Part shown: positions 1-8,946 of the stretch, piece by piece
Layout of the letters: the number at the start of each line of letters is the position of its first letter
Position numbering within the stretch: position 1 is the first letter of the stretch
NCBI RefSeq assembly: GCF_039544165.1
Contig: NZ_BAABLD010000002.1
Coordinates: forward strand, 310,001 to 374,000
Direction of reading: 5' to 3'
Length of the DNA: 64,000 nucleotides
Origin: Viridibacterium curvum
GTDB taxonomy: Bacteria > Pseudomonadota > Gammaproteobacteria > Burkholderiales > Rhodocyclaceae
Notes under the pieces: model-generated
The model's database searches: none
Told to the model about the DNA's origin: nothing
What the model saw: only the letters and a program-made list of their open reading frames with translations
Made by a program: the position numbers and the translations under genes

Positions 1-636
1 GCGATTCAGTGCGGCACCGAAGCGCGCACGGGTCGTGGTGATCGTGTTGATCGAGCAATCGAGGTTGGTGATGGCAGCCAGAGCCTGCGAGGCGGTCGAG
101 ATGAAGATGGAGCCGGAGTCGATGGCCAGAGTCGAAGAGCGAATATCGACCGTGCTGACGGTGATCTGGTCGTTGGTCGTCGTACCGGCGCCAACCTGGA
201 AGGTCAGGGTCGAGCCGCTATTGAGCAGGTTGACGTTGTTGTATTTGGTCGCTTCACCCAGACGCGAGACTTCAGCGGACAGGGCGCGGAATTCCACGGA
301 GAGATTGTCACGGTCGCCGGAGTTCAGCGTGCCGTTGGCTGCTTGCACAGCCAGTTCGCGCATGCGCTGGATGTTGTCCGAGATCTGGGCTGCGCCACCG
401 TCGGCCACCTGCATCAGCGAAATGGAGTCGCTGGCATTGCGGATGGCCACGTTGAAACCCTTGACCTGAGCCTGGATGCGTTCGGAGATCGCCAGACCCG
501 CAGCGTCATCCTTGGCTGTGTTGATGCGCAGGCCCGAAGACAGGCGTTGCAGGGAGGTGGCCAGTGCGCCTTGCGAACCATTGAGGTTGCGCTGGGCGTT
601 CAACGAAGCCACATTGGTGTTGATCGTCATTGCCAT
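1..636 (-). CDS. fliC: Flagellin, N-terminal part (cut by window edge)
   Basis: Flagellin is the structural subunit of the flagellar filament. Reading leftwards from the ATG at 636, the protein begins MAMTINTNVASLNAQRNL and continues with SLQRLSSGLRINTAKDDAAG, which is the conserved coiled-coil D0/D1 region of bacterial flagellins. About 212 codons are visible and the C-terminal part lies outside the window. AAAGGAG lies 6-7 bases before the start. A second ATG two codons in (630) is possible, but the spacing favours 636. The gene is divergent from the glycosylation operon that starts at 974, so the filament protein and the enzymes that probably decorate it are neighbours. A sigma-28-like promoter lies about 80 bp upstream. 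The central variable domain, where the glycosylated Ser/Thr residues normally are, begins near the window edge. Confidence 0.96.
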   Translation of the reverse strand, partial: MAMTINTNVASLNAQRNLNGSQGALATSLQRLSSGLRINTAKDDAAGLAISERIQAQVKGFNVAIRNASDSISLMQVADGGAAQISDNIQRMRELAVQAANGTLNSGDRDNLSVEFRALSAEVSRLGEATKYNNVNLLNSGSTLTFQVGAGTTTNDQITVSTVDIRSSTLAIDSGSIFISTASQALAAITNLDCSINTITTTRARFGAALNR

Positions 637-714
637 GATATGGCTCCTTTATATATGTGCGTTCCTCACTCCAGACTATCCGGGGTGGGTGAGTGAAGAT
701 CACTCATGGGAGCT

Positions 715-742
715 CTATCGGAAGGCTTTCCGGAAAACTTGA
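715..742 (-). promoter_or_regulatory. Candidate sigma-28 (FliA) promoter of fliC
   Basis: On the minus strand TCAAGTTT (742-735) is followed after 12 bases by TCCGATAG (722-715). The FliA consensus is TAAAGTTT-N11-GCCGATAA, so 7 of 8 and 6 of 8 positions match, with one extra spacer base. Transcription would start near 707 and give a leader of about 70 nt. That leader contains the hairpin GAGTGA-TCT-TCACTC (705-691) upstream of the ribosome-binding site. Placement in front of a flagellin gene fits class 3 flagellar regulation. Confidence 0.65.
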
Positions 743-973
743 ATCTGGAGTGATTTTTCCCTTGTTATTCCGGCTTTCGCTTTGGCCAGAGGGCTGCTAT
801 GAAACCGGGAAAATCCAGCGCTGGAGCGACTTTGCGCGGTCTTGCAGCGAACTGTTTCCGGGCTCTGGCAATCGGAAATGGCGCCATTTTCATCAGCATC
901 TAGGGCGATGTTGGCGGGGTTGGGCTCATTAACATCGGCTGACACCGATAGCCTGAGCAAAGAAGGTTCGCTG

Positions 974-3085
974 ATGAGTGCCGAGCAGAACACCGAAGAA
1001 TGGACGCCGCTCCAGGAAGCGTACATCCAGAAACTGATGGCGACCTATAAGGCCAACCTGCATTTCCTGCAGGTTCGGTTCGACCACATCTTCGAAGAGT
1101 TGATGGCGACGGATCTTCAGGCGCCGTTCCGCGTCGACGCCGATGGCAAGCTGACTATCTACTACCGGCACTTCGAGGGTGGCCCGCGCGAATTTACCGA
1201 TTTCGGCCGCGCGCTCTACAAGATCTTCGAAAACACCGAGACGCGGCCGCGCATCGACGTGGACCGTGGCTTCGTCGAGAACCCCGAGCAGGCATTCCCT
1301 CATCTCACCAACCCGGACTTCTACCAGCCCATCGAGCCGCGCTTTCGCGGTGAGCTGATCGAGGGCTTCCGGCGCATCACCAAGGACACGGGTTATCTTG
1401 CCCGCCCGGATTTTGGCGACCATGCCATGCCTCTGGTCATCGTATTCGGTAGCGGTTACGGCTGGCACCTTGAGCGTCTGGTCGACGACTGGGAGATGCG
1501 CCACCTCGTGCTCGTTGACACGGATCTCGCGCGCCTCAACCTGTCGATGTACTTCGTCGACTATGTGTCGCTGTACCAGCGGTTTGCGGCCAAGGGCTTT
1601 CACTTCTCGATTGCCTACGACAAGGATCCGGACACGCTCGCGGAGCATCTGCGGGCAATGTTCTACAACCTGTGGCCGCCATACTTCCTGCAAGGTATGG
1701 GCTTGTTCTTCAACGACTATGACTCGCAGAAGGTCAAGACCCTGTGGGACAAGCTGCGTGGCGATCTGTGGACGCTTTATCGCGGCTGGGGCTTTCTCGA
1801 CGACGAGATCCTCGGGCTCAAGCACGCCATGGAAAACGCCATCGAGGGCTATCCGCTCATTACGCGCAAGCCTGACCTGCCGCCGGATGCTGAAGTGTTC
1901 ATCGTCGGCTCGGGCCCCTCACTGGACGGTTTGCTACCCACGCTGCGCGCCAATGCAGACAAGGCCATCATCATCAGTTGTGGCACAGCCATTACTGCGC
2001 TGGCGCGAGCAGGCATCAAGCCCGATCTTCACGTCGAGATCGAGCGTACCTACATGACCTATGTCGTGCTCGACGAGCCGGTGACGCGCGATTTCGTCAA
2101 GGACGTGCCCATCGTCGCGTTGTCGATCATGCATCCTGCCGTCTTCACCGTCACCAGCAAACCGCTGATGTTCAACAAGGAGATGGACCTCGGCGCGCCC
2201 TTGCTGGACTTCGACAAGAAAACCAAGTGGTTCCGTAGCGGACCGACCTGCACCAACGGGGGCGTGGCTCTGGCCTTGCACATGGGCTTCTCCAGGATTC
2301 ATCTGGTGGGCATCGACTTCGGCTTCAAAGACCCCGGGCAACACCATGCCAAGGCCTCTGTCTATTTTGATGAGGGCGACAAGGAAGCCATCCTCGACAA
2401 GATCGTTCAGGACACCCACACGGCGCACAAGACAGGCAAGCCGACCCCCGGCAATTTCTGCGACCAGGTGTTGTCGACCGAGATCTTCATGCATTCACGT
2501 GACGCGATGGCCATCACCATCGACGACTACCCGGATGCCCAGGTTTTCAATCTCAACGAAGGGGCGAAGATCCGCAATGCGGCACCACTGCATGCCGAAG
2601 ATCTGGTCGTAAAAGCGGATCCCGCACGCCGCGCAGAGACGGTGCAGGCGATGTTGTCGGCATTCACTGAAGAGTATGACGTCAACCCGTTTGCCAACCT
2701 GGGCCTGCTCTGCGAGCAACTGCAGGCGGTGCGGCGGGATCTGCGCGGCATTCTGTCCGGCGAGATCACCAGCAAGATGCAGATCGCCGACAAGCTCTAT
2801 GCCATGCATCACTACCTGTTCGACGAGAAGCACCAGGCAACACACATCTTCCCGCTGGTCAGAGGTTCGATGCTGCACATGGGGCGCTTTTTCTTCGACT
2901 GCATGTCGCTGGCCAAATCGGAAACCGAGGCCGTGGAGTTCGCCCACTTCGGTTTTGACCTCATTGATCGCTTCCTCGCCGCGGCGCTGGACAACATGCT
3001 GTCCATTCTCGAGGTCGGCAAGCAGAAGCTGCAGACCAAACTGGCCGCGGTGTCGGCCCAGACCGCACATGGAGAAGCTGCATGA
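974..3085 (+). CDS. Maf-family motility-associated glycosyltransferase (DUF115 / MptE-like)
   Basis: Protein of 703 residues of the motility-associated factor family, which transfers pseudaminic or legionaminic acid onto flagellin Ser/Thr in Campylobacter, Helicobacter and Aeromonas. The DUF115/MptE-like core is recognisable around residues 308-360: VFIVGSGPSLDGLLP, then a stretch with SCGTAITALARAGIKPDLHV. Further on, the segment with GPTCTNGGVALALHMGF and HLVGIDFGF is also typical. The frame opens at 842, but ATG 974 is chosen because AGAAGG lies 7 bases before it and the upstream residues look non-coding. The stop overlaps the pseB start (ATGA), so the two are translationally coupled. Which sugar it transfers is inferred from the following pse genes. 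Confidence 0.88.
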   Translation: MSAEQNTEEWTPLQEAYIQKLMATYKANLHFLQVRFDHIFEELMATDLQAPFRVDADGKLTIYYRHFEGGPREFTDFGRALYKIFENTETRPRIDVDRGFVENPEQAFPHLTNPDFYQPIEPRFRGELIEGFRRITKDTGYLARPDFGDHAMPLVIVFGSGYGWHLERLVDDWEMRHLVLVDTDLARLNLSMYFVDYVSLYQRFAAKGFHFSIAYDKDPDTLAEHLRAMFYNLWPPYFLQGMGLFFNDYDSQKVKTLWDKLRGDLWTLYRGWGFLDDEILGLKHAMENAIEGYPLITRKPDLPPDAEVFIVGSGPSLDGLLPTLRANADKAIIISCGTAITALARAGIKPDLHVEIERTYMTYVVLDEPVTRDFVKDVPIVALSIMHPAVFTVTSKPLMFNKEMDLGAPLLDFDKKTKWFRSGPTCTNGGVALALHMGFSRIHLVGIDFGFKDPGQHHAKASVYFDEGDKEAILDKIVQDTHTAHKTGKPTPGNFCDQVLSTEIFMHSRDAMAITIDDYPDAQVFNLNEGAKIRNAAPLHAEDLVVKADPARRAETVQAMLSAFTEEYDVNPFANLGLLCEQLQAVRRDLRGILSGEITSKMQIADKLYAMHHYLFDEKHQATHIFPLVRGSMLHMGRFFFDCMSLAKSETEAVEFAHFGFDLIDRFLAAALDNMLSILEVGKQKLQTKLAAVSAQTAHGEAA

Positions 3086-4095
3086 TCGACGGAAAGTCCA
3101 TTTTCATCACGGGCGGCACCGGCTCATTCGGTCGCGCCTTCGTGCGCAAATTGCTGGAAACCGGCAACCCGCGCCGCATCGTCGTCTACTCACGGGACGA
3201 GCTGAAACAGTACGAAATGCAGCAGGAGTTCCGCGATGAGCGCATGCGTTTCTTCCTCGGTGATGTACGCGACGCTGAGCGCACCCGCCAGGCCATGCGC
3301 GACATCGATATCGTGGTACACGCTGCGGCGCTCAAGCAGGTTCCGGCAGCCGAATACAACCCGATGGAGTGCATCAAGACCAACATCATCGGGGCGCAGA
3401 ATGTCATCAATGCCTGCCTCGACAACGAAGTCGAGCGGGTCATTGCCCTGTCGACCGACAAGGCCGCCAACCCGATCAATCTTTATGGTGCGACAAAGCT
3501 GGCGTCGGACAAGCTGTTCGTGTCGGCCAACAATATCGTCGGGGGGCGCCGCACACGCTTTGCTGTTGTGCGCTACGGCAACGTGGTCGGCTCGCGCGGC
3601 TCGGTCGTGCCTTTCTTCCAGAAGCTCATTCGCGATGGTGTCAAGGAACTGCCGATCACCGACGAGCGCATGACCCGCTTCTGGATCACGCTGCAGCAAG
3701 GGGTCGATTTCGTGATCCGCAACCTCGCGCGCATGCACGGTGGCGAGGTCTTCGTGCCAAAGATTCCGTCTTCCCGCATCACCGATCTGGCCACGGCCAT
3801 TGCACCCGAGCTGCCAATGAAGATGGTCGGCATCCGGCCCGGTGAGAAGTTGCACGAGATCATGGTGCCGGCAGACGACTCGCACCACACTATCGAATTC
3901 AAGGATCACTACGTCATCACCCCCAGCATCCTGTTCTTCGCCCAGCCCAATTATCTGCACGACGGTACGGGGGAGGAGGGCAAGCGGATCGAGGAGGGCT
4001 GGGAGTACAACTCGGGTACCAATCCCTGGTTCCTGAGCATCGAAGAGATCCGCAGACTGATTGACTCCACCACGGTTGAACGACGCGCCATCTGA
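3082..4095 (+). CDS. pseB: UDP-N-acetylglucosamine 4,6-dehydratase (inverting), PseB
   Basis: First enzyme of CMP-pseudaminic acid synthesis: removes water from UDP-GlcNAc and inverts C5 to give the 4-keto-6-deoxy-L-arabino sugar. It is a 337-residue short-chain dehydrogenase/reductase with the NAD(P) loop TGGTGSFGRAF at residues 10-20. The catalytic segment STDKAANPINLYGATK places Asp126, Lys127, Tyr135 and Lys139 where PseB/FlaA1 enzymes have theirs. Length and motifs are full family length. The start overlaps the Maf stop and the stop overlaps pseC (TGATG), so the gene lies inside a coupled operon. Confidence 0.95.
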   Translation: MIDGKSIFITGGTGSFGRAFVRKLLETGNPRRIVVYSRDELKQYEMQQEFRDERMRFFLGDVRDAERTRQAMRDIDIVVHAAALKQVPAAEYNPMECIKTNIIGAQNVINACLDNEVERVIALSTDKAANPINLYGATKLASDKLFVSANNIVGGRRTRFAVVRYGNVVGSRGSVVPFFQKLIRDGVKELPITDERMTRFWITLQQGVDFVIRNLARMHGGEVFVPKIPSSRITDLATAIAPELPMKMVGIRPGEKLHEIMVPADDSHHTIEFKDHYVITPSILFFAQPNYLHDGTGEEGKRIEEGWEYNSGTNPWFLSIEEIRRLIDSTTVERRAI

Positions 4096-5273
4096 TGAGT
4101 GAAACTGCGTACATGGCATCCATTCCCTACAGCCGCCAATGCATCGAAGACGACGATGTCGCCGCCGTCGCCGCAGCCCTGCGCGGTGACTGGCTGACGC
4201 AGGGGCCCACCATCGGCCAGTTCGAGCAGGCGGTGGCGCGCTGGTGTGGCGCTGCGCATGCGACGGCGGTCAGCAATGCGACCGCCGGTTTGCACATCGC
4301 CTGCATGGCTTTGGGGCTGGAGCGCGGCAAGCGACTGTGGACGTCACCGATCACTTTCGTGGCTTCGGCGAACTGCGGTCGCTACTGTGGGGCCTCGGTC
4401 GACTTCGTGGACATCGATCCGCGCACCTACTGCATCTCGATGGAAGCCCTTGCGGCCAAGCTGGAGCAAGCCGAGGCAATGGGCAAGCTGCCGGACGTGC
4501 TGGTGGCCGTCGATTTTGCGGGCCAGCCTTGCGACTGGAAGCGACTGGGCGAACTGAAGCAGCGTTATGGCTTCCGCCTGATCCATGATGCGGCCCACAG
4601 CTTCGGCGCCGAGTATTTCGGCAAGCGCGTCGGTGGTCTGGGTATTGCTGATTGCACGGTGTTCAGCTTCCACCCCGTCAAGATTCTCACGACGGGTGAG
4701 GGCGGCATGGTGTTGACTGATGACCCGGCCTTGCATGAGGCGTTTGGCTTGCTGCGCAGTCATGGCATCACGCGTCAGCCCGAAGCCCTGCAGCGACAGG
4801 ACGAGGGAGGCTGGTACTACGAGCAACAGACGCTGGGCTTCAACTACCGCATGACGGATCTTGCCGCTGCGCTCGGCATTTCCCAGCTGGGCAAGGTCGA
4901 GCGCTTCATCGCCAGGCGTCGGGAGCTTGCCGCACGTTACGACGACCTCCTCGCCGACGTGCTGGTGGAGCGCCCCTTTCAGTCCCCCAACGGCAAGTCG
5001 GCCTATCACCTCTATCCGGTCCTGCTTGCCGACAGCGAGACTCGCCATCGCACCTTCGATGCCCTGCGCGAACAGGGTATCCACGTCCAGGTGCATTACA
5101 TCCCGGTGCATCTGCAACCGGACTACATGCGCAGCGGCTTCAGGCGCGGGGATTTTCCGATTGCCGAGGCGTACTACGAGCGCACACTGTCCATTCCCTT
5201 GTTCCCGACCATGACGCTGGCCGAGCAGGACGTCGTCGTGGCTTCACTCCGGCGTATTCTCCAGGAGCAGTGA
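4095..5273 (+). CDS. pseC: UDP-4-amino-4,6-dideoxy-N-acetyl-beta-L-altrosamine transaminase, PseC
   Basis: PLP-dependent aminotransferase of the DegT/DnrJ/EryC1 family, 392 residues, second step of pseudaminic acid synthesis (amination at C4 using glutamate). The PLP-binding lysine is Lys196 in SFHPVKILTTGEGGM. The region TAVSNATAGLHIACMALGL and the LIHDAAHSFGAEY motif with its Asp are also typical. The start at 4095 overlaps the pseB stop; an alternative ATG at 4113 (MASIPYSRQ) would give the length common in the family and cannot be excluded. The next gene starts 2 bases after the stop, so this is one transcription unit. Confidence 0.94.
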   Translation: MSETAYMASIPYSRQCIEDDDVAAVAAALRGDWLTQGPTIGQFEQAVARWCGAAHATAVSNATAGLHIACMALGLERGKRLWTSPITFVASANCGRYCGASVDFVDIDPRTYCISMEALAAKLEQAEAMGKLPDVLVAVDFAGQPCDWKRLGELKQRYGFRLIHDAAHSFGAEYFGKRVGGLGIADCTVFSFHPVKILTTGEGGMVLTDDPALHEAFGLLRSHGITRQPEALQRQDEGGWYYEQQTLGFNYRMTDLAAALGISQLGKVERFIARRRELAARYDDLLADVLVERPFQSPNGKSAYHLYPVLLADSETRHRTFDALREQGIHVQVHYIPVHLQPDYMRSGFRRGDFPIAEAYYERTLSIPLFPTMTLAEQDVVVASLRRILQEQ

Positions 5274-5274
5274 C

Positions 5275-6177
5275 ATGGCGACACTGGCGCTGGGCACCGC
5301 GCAGTTCGGCCTTGACTACGGTCTCACCAACTATGTCGGCAAGCTGTCGACGGGTGAGGTCGAGCGCATTCTGCAACATGCCAAGGATCACGGTATCGGC
5401 TGGCTCGATACCGCAGCGGCCTATGGCGATGCCGAGTTCCGGTTGGGGAGTCTGCTCGGCGGCGATGCCAGCTTCCTCATCTGCAGCAAGCTGCTGCCGA
5501 CGCCGGTTGGCGGTGACGCACTCGACTCGGCGCAGCGCAGTTTCGAGCGAAGCCTCGACGCCTTGCGGCGAGACTATCTCGATGCCTTGCTGGTGCACGC
5601 GCCGGCAGATCTGCTGGGTGAGCGCGGAGATGCTGTCTGGCATTGGCTGACCAGACTGCGAGAGCAGGGGCTGGCACGCAGCATAGGCATGTCGGTGTAC
5701 GAAGAGTCCGAGATCAATGCGCTGACGGCACGCTTCAAGCCGGACTGGATACAGTTGCCGGCGAGCATCCTCGATCAGCGGCTCGTCACCAGCGGCTGCC
5801 TTGCGCGGCTGAGCGAGCAGGGCATCCACATCCAGGCGCGCTCGCTGTTGCTGCAAGGCGTGGCAACCCTGCAGGTGGGGGCCTTGCCCGGCGCGCTCGC
5901 CGGACTGGCGCGCGCACTGCAGCGGCTGCATGTCGCAGCGGAAGAATTCGGTGTGCAAACCCTTGATCTGGCCCTGGCCTGGGCCGCAGCGAACAAATCC
6001 ATTCAGCTGGGTGTCGTCGGTGTCAGTGGCGTTGACGAACTGACGCAGTGCGTGGATGCCTTTGCGCTGGGCTTCGACATGGACTGGTCGCAGTTCGCCA
6101 GCGATGAGACGACTTTGCTGGACCCGCGCAAATGGCCAACGGGTTTGCGTATCGAACACCAGAGCGGGAGTGTCTGA
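5275..6177 (+). CDS. Aldo/keto reductase in the flagellin glycosylation operon
   Basis: Protein of 300 residues with the aldo/keto reductase tetrad visible as Asp45 and Tyr50 (WLDTAAAYG), Lys72 (ICSKLL) and His108 (LLVHAP). These enzymes use NADPH to reduce carbonyl groups. AGGAG lies 9 bases before the ATG. Reductases of this type recur in pseudaminic or legionaminic acid gene clusters, but they are not part of the six-step route defined in Campylobacter. The substrate is therefore unknown; a keto-sugar or a modification precursor is a reasonable guess. It sits between pseC and a methyltransferase with 1-2 bp gaps, so co-expression is almost certain. Confidence 0.85.
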   Translation: MATLALGTAQFGLDYGLTNYVGKLSTGEVERILQHAKDHGIGWLDTAAAYGDAEFRLGSLLGGDASFLICSKLLPTPVGGDALDSAQRSFERSLDALRRDYLDALLVHAPADLLGERGDAVWHWLTRLREQGLARSIGMSVYEESEINALTARFKPDWIQLPASILDQRLVTSGCLARLSEQGIHIQARSLLLQGVATLQVGALPGALAGLARALQRLHVAAEEFGVQTLDLALAWAAANKSIQLGVVGVSGVDELTQCVDAFALGFDMDWSQFASDETTLLDPRKWPTGLRIEHQSGSV

Positions 6178-6178
6178 C

Positions 6179-6862
6179 ATGTTGACGACGCAGGACGATG
6201 TTTTCGGCAAGAGCGAAGGTGATGCGTGGTTTCAGCGCAATGTCGCCTGCCTCAGCGATGTAGACCACCCGGATCGCATGCTCGACATCCTCTCGCGGCT
6301 TGACGAGCGTGAGGGCATCAACAGTGTTTGCGAAGTAGGTTGCGCGCACGGCTGGCGCCTGGCGCGTTTGCCCGAGGCCCTGCCCAATGTGCAGCGCCGT
6401 GCGGGCTTCGATCTCTCTGCTGCGGCGATCGAAGATGGCATGCGACGCTGCCCCGAGCTCGAACTGCGGGTCGGTGGGGCGAGCGCTCCGCCGTTCCATG
6501 AACAGTTCGATCTGGTCATCGTGAACTTCGTGCTGCACTGGGTTGACCGCAGCCTGTTGCTGAAGACGCTGGCCGCAGTGGACGACCTGGTGGCGCCGGG
6601 TGGCTGGCTGGCGGTGGGCGACTTCCTGCCGGATTCACCTTGCCGGCGCCGCTACCATCACAGACCCGACGTCGAGCTCTACACCTACAAGCAGGACTAC
6701 TCGGCAGCCTTCACGGCAACCGGCCTGTATCGCGAGGTTTCACGCAGCGTGCATCACCATGCCGACACGGGGCATGGCTTGCAGGCTGCAGACGCTGGTG
6801 ACCGCGCAGTCTGCGTGTTGCTCCACAAGCCTGTGCAGGCCTATGCCGAGCAGCGTGGCTGA
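6179..6862 (+). CDS. Class I SAM-dependent methyltransferase in the glycosylation operon
   Basis: Protein of 227 residues with the SAM-binding motif I SVCEVGCAHGWRLARL near residues 48-63 and the motif IV region FDLVIVNFVLHWVD, typical of Methyltransf_11/25 proteins. The ATG at 6179 is chosen because it follows the reductase stop by one base; the frame is open further upstream but only as a shadow of that gene. The likely role, judged from the operon, is methylation of the nonulosonic acid, its precursor or a linked group. O- and N-methylated variants of flagellar sugars are known in other genera. The acceptor cannot be read from the sequence. Confidence 0.8.
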   Translation: MLTTQDDVFGKSEGDAWFQRNVACLSDVDHPDRMLDILSRLDEREGINSVCEVGCAHGWRLARLPEALPNVQRRAGFDLSAAAIEDGMRRCPELELRVGGASAPPFHEQFDLVIVNFVLHWVDRSLLLKTLAAVDDLVAPGGWLAVGDFLPDSPCRRRYHHRPDVELYTYKQDYSAAFTATGLYREVSRSVHHHADTGHGLQAADAGDRAVCVLLHKPVQAYAEQRG

Positions 6863-6863
6863 A

Positions 6864-7640
6864 ATGCAATTGGTCAGGGTACTCGCCATCCTGCAGGCAC
6901 GCGTCAGTTCGACGCGCCTGCCGCGCAAGGTGCTGTTGCCGTTGCTGGGCGAGCCGATGCTGGCGCGCCAGATCGAGCGTATCCGGCGTGCCCAGCGTAT
7001 CGACAAGCTGATCGTCGCGACATCGAGCGATCCCAGCGACGATCCGCTGGAGGCGCTGTGTTCGCAGATCGGGGTCGAGTGCTACCGTGGATCGCTCAAC
7101 GATGTGCTGGACCGCTTCGCACAGGCGGCCATGCTCGACCGGCCAGATCATGTCGTACGCCTGACCGGTGATTGCCCGCTGACCGATCCGCAGCTCATCG
7201 ACCGTGTCATCGTGCGCCACCTCTCCAGTGGCGCGGACTACACGAGTAACGTCGCGCCGCCGAGTTTTCCGGACGGGCTCGATGTCGAGGTGATGCGCTT
7301 GACGGCACTCGAAGCCGCTCACCAGGAAGCCGCGCTGCAGTCGGAGCGGGAGCATGTCACGCAGTATCTTGTGAAACACCCCGACTTCTTCATGCACGCC
7401 TCCGTGTGCAGCGAGGTCGACCTGTCACACCTGCGCTGGACGGTCGACGAACCCGATGACCTGCAGCTTGTCGAGCGCGTTTACGCGGCGCTCTATCCCG
7501 CCAACCCCGCGTTCGGCATGCAGGATGTGTTGCGGCTTCTGGACGAGCAGCCCGAGCTGATCACGTTCAACACAGCCCATCAACGCAATGAAGGGCTGGC
7601 GATTTCGATTGCCCGTGACGAAGCGCCGCTGAGGGAGTAG
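6864..7640 (+). CDS. Cytidylyltransferase, SpsF/PseF-like (probable CMP-nonulosonate synthetase)
   Basis: Protein of 258 residues of the CTP_transf_3 superfamily. The N-terminal nucleotide-binding signature is LAILQARVSSTRLPRKVL (about residues 7-24), and LTGDCPLTDPQLID near residue 100 holds the metal-binding Asp. Such enzymes activate a nonulosonic acid with CTP, the last step before glycosyl transfer, which is the PseF role. The SpsF subgroup is often annotated only as a glycosyltransferase family protein, so PseF function is inferred from context. The chosen ATG follows the methyltransferase stop by one base. The upstream ATG at 6843 is in frame and cannot be excluded, because no strong ribosome-binding site precedes either. 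Confidence 0.75.
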   Translation: MQLVRVLAILQARVSSTRLPRKVLLPLLGEPMLARQIERIRRAQRIDKLIVATSSDPSDDPLEALCSQIGVECYRGSLNDVLDRFAQAAMLDRPDHVVRLTGDCPLTDPQLIDRVIVRHLSSGADYTSNVAPPSFPDGLDVEVMRLTALEAAHQEAALQSEREHVTQYLVKHPDFFMHASVCSEVDLSHLRWTVDEPDDLQLVERVYAALYPANPAFGMQDVLRLLDEQPELITFNTAHQRNEGLAISIARDEAPLRE

Positions 7641-7644
7641 TCAA

Positions 7645-8934
7645 ATGTCTGATCGCTACCACCAATCCGAAGTCTTGCTGGAGCGCGCTCTACGTACCAT
7701 CCCGCTGGGCTCGCAGACGTTCAGCAAAAGCCGCACGCAGTATCCGCATGGCGTGTCGCCCTACTTCATCGAGCAGGGGCTGGGTTGCAAGGTCACTGAC
7801 GTCGACGGTAATCAGTACACCGATTTCGTGATGAGCCTCGCCGCCGTCACCCTGGGCTACAGCGACCCCGACGTGACAGCCGCCGTGGCGGCGCAGTTGA
7901 AGAGCGGCGTGATCTACACGCTGCCGCACCGCCTGGAGATGGAAGTCGCCGAGAAGCTGGCCGAGGTCGTGCCCTGCGCCGAGATGACGCGCTTCGGCAA
8001 GAACGGCTCGGACGCTACCGCTGGTGCCGTGCGCGTGGCGCGTGCCCACACCGGGCGCGAGCGCGTCGCGGTGTGTGGCTACCACGGCTGGCAAGACTGG
8101 TACATCGGCTCCACGGCCCGTCATCGTGGCGTGCCGCAGGGCGTGCGCGCGCTCACGCACAACTTCGCCTACAACGATGCCGAGGCGCTGGACAGGCTGC
8201 TCGCCAGCCACCAGGGCGAATTCGCCGCCGTGATGCTGGAGCCCATGAACGTGGCCGAGCCCTTGCCCGGTTATCTCGCCGCCGTGCGCGACATCGCCCA
8301 TGCGCATGGTGCCCTGCTGGTGTTCGATGAAACGATCACGGGCTTTCGCTACGAGATCGGCGGGGCGCAACAGCGCTTCGGCGTGACCCCTGACCTGGCC
8401 TGCTTTGGCAAGGGGCTGGCAAATGGTTACCCGGTGTCGGCGGTTTGCGGCAAGGCCGAATACATGAAGGTGATGGAAGAGATCTTTTTCTCCTTCACTT
8501 TCGGCGGGGAGCTGTTATCCCTCGCGGCAGCCAAGGCCACCATCAGCACACTGCAGCGTGAGCCGGTGATCGCCGGACTCAAAGCGAAGGGCGAGCGCAT
8601 CAAGGCTGGGCTCGCAGAGCGCATCACCCGGCACGCAGCGGGCGAGTTCGCAGCCGTAGCGGGCGATGCAACTTGGTCGTTCTTCATTCTCAAGGACACG
8701 CCGCGCTACACCCTGTGGCAGCTGAAGACCCTGTTCCTGCAGGAGATGTTTGCGCGCGGCTTCCTGACCCTGGGTACGCATAACGTCTGTCATGCGCATT
8801 CCGACGCAGACATTGAGGCATTGCTTGCCGCCTATGACCAGGTTCTGCCTATACTCGTGTCAGCGGTACAAAACGAAGACCTCGAAAAACAATTGCGCTG
8901 CGCTCCGCTGGAGCCGCTGTTCAAACTTCGATAA
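7645..8934 (+). CDS. Class III aminotransferase (glutamate-1-semialdehyde aminomutase-like)
   Basis: PLP enzyme of 429 residues. The Schiff-base lysine is Lys256 in CFGKGLANGYPVSAV, preceded by LLVFDETITGFRYEIGG with the cofactor-binding Asp. RFGKNGSDATAGAVRVARA resembles HemL-type enzymes. It is very unlikely to be the heme-pathway HemL, because the gene lies inside the pse operon and its C-terminal half differs in style. Comparable aminotransferases are found in flagellin modification loci of Shewanella and relatives (from memory). It may add an amino group to the sugar or make an amino-acid-like substituent. The start is at 7645, four bases after the previous stop. Confidence 0.82.
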   Translation: MSDRYHQSEVLLERALRTIPLGSQTFSKSRTQYPHGVSPYFIEQGLGCKVTDVDGNQYTDFVMSLAAVTLGYSDPDVTAAVAAQLKSGVIYTLPHRLEMEVAEKLAEVVPCAEMTRFGKNGSDATAGAVRVARAHTGRERVAVCGYHGWQDWYIGSTARHRGVPQGVRALTHNFAYNDAEALDRLLASHQGEFAAVMLEPMNVAEPLPGYLAAVRDIAHAHGALLVFDETITGFRYEIGGAQQRFGVTPDLACFGKGLANGYPVSAVCGKAEYMKVMEEIFFSFTFGGELLSLAAAKATISTLQREPVIAGLKAKGERIKAGLAERITRHAAGEFAAVAGDATWSFFILKDTPRYTLWQLKTLFLQEMFARGFLTLGTHNVCHAHSDADIEALLAAYDQVLPILVSAVQNEDLEKQLRCAPLEPLFKLR

Positions 8935-8946
8935 ACACACGGCACG

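Noticed and set aside
7645..8934. hemL (glutamate-1-semialdehyde aminomutase of heme synthesis)
   Set aside because: The gene is embedded in the pse operon between a cytidylyltransferase and pseG, so a sugar-related aminotransferase is more likely.
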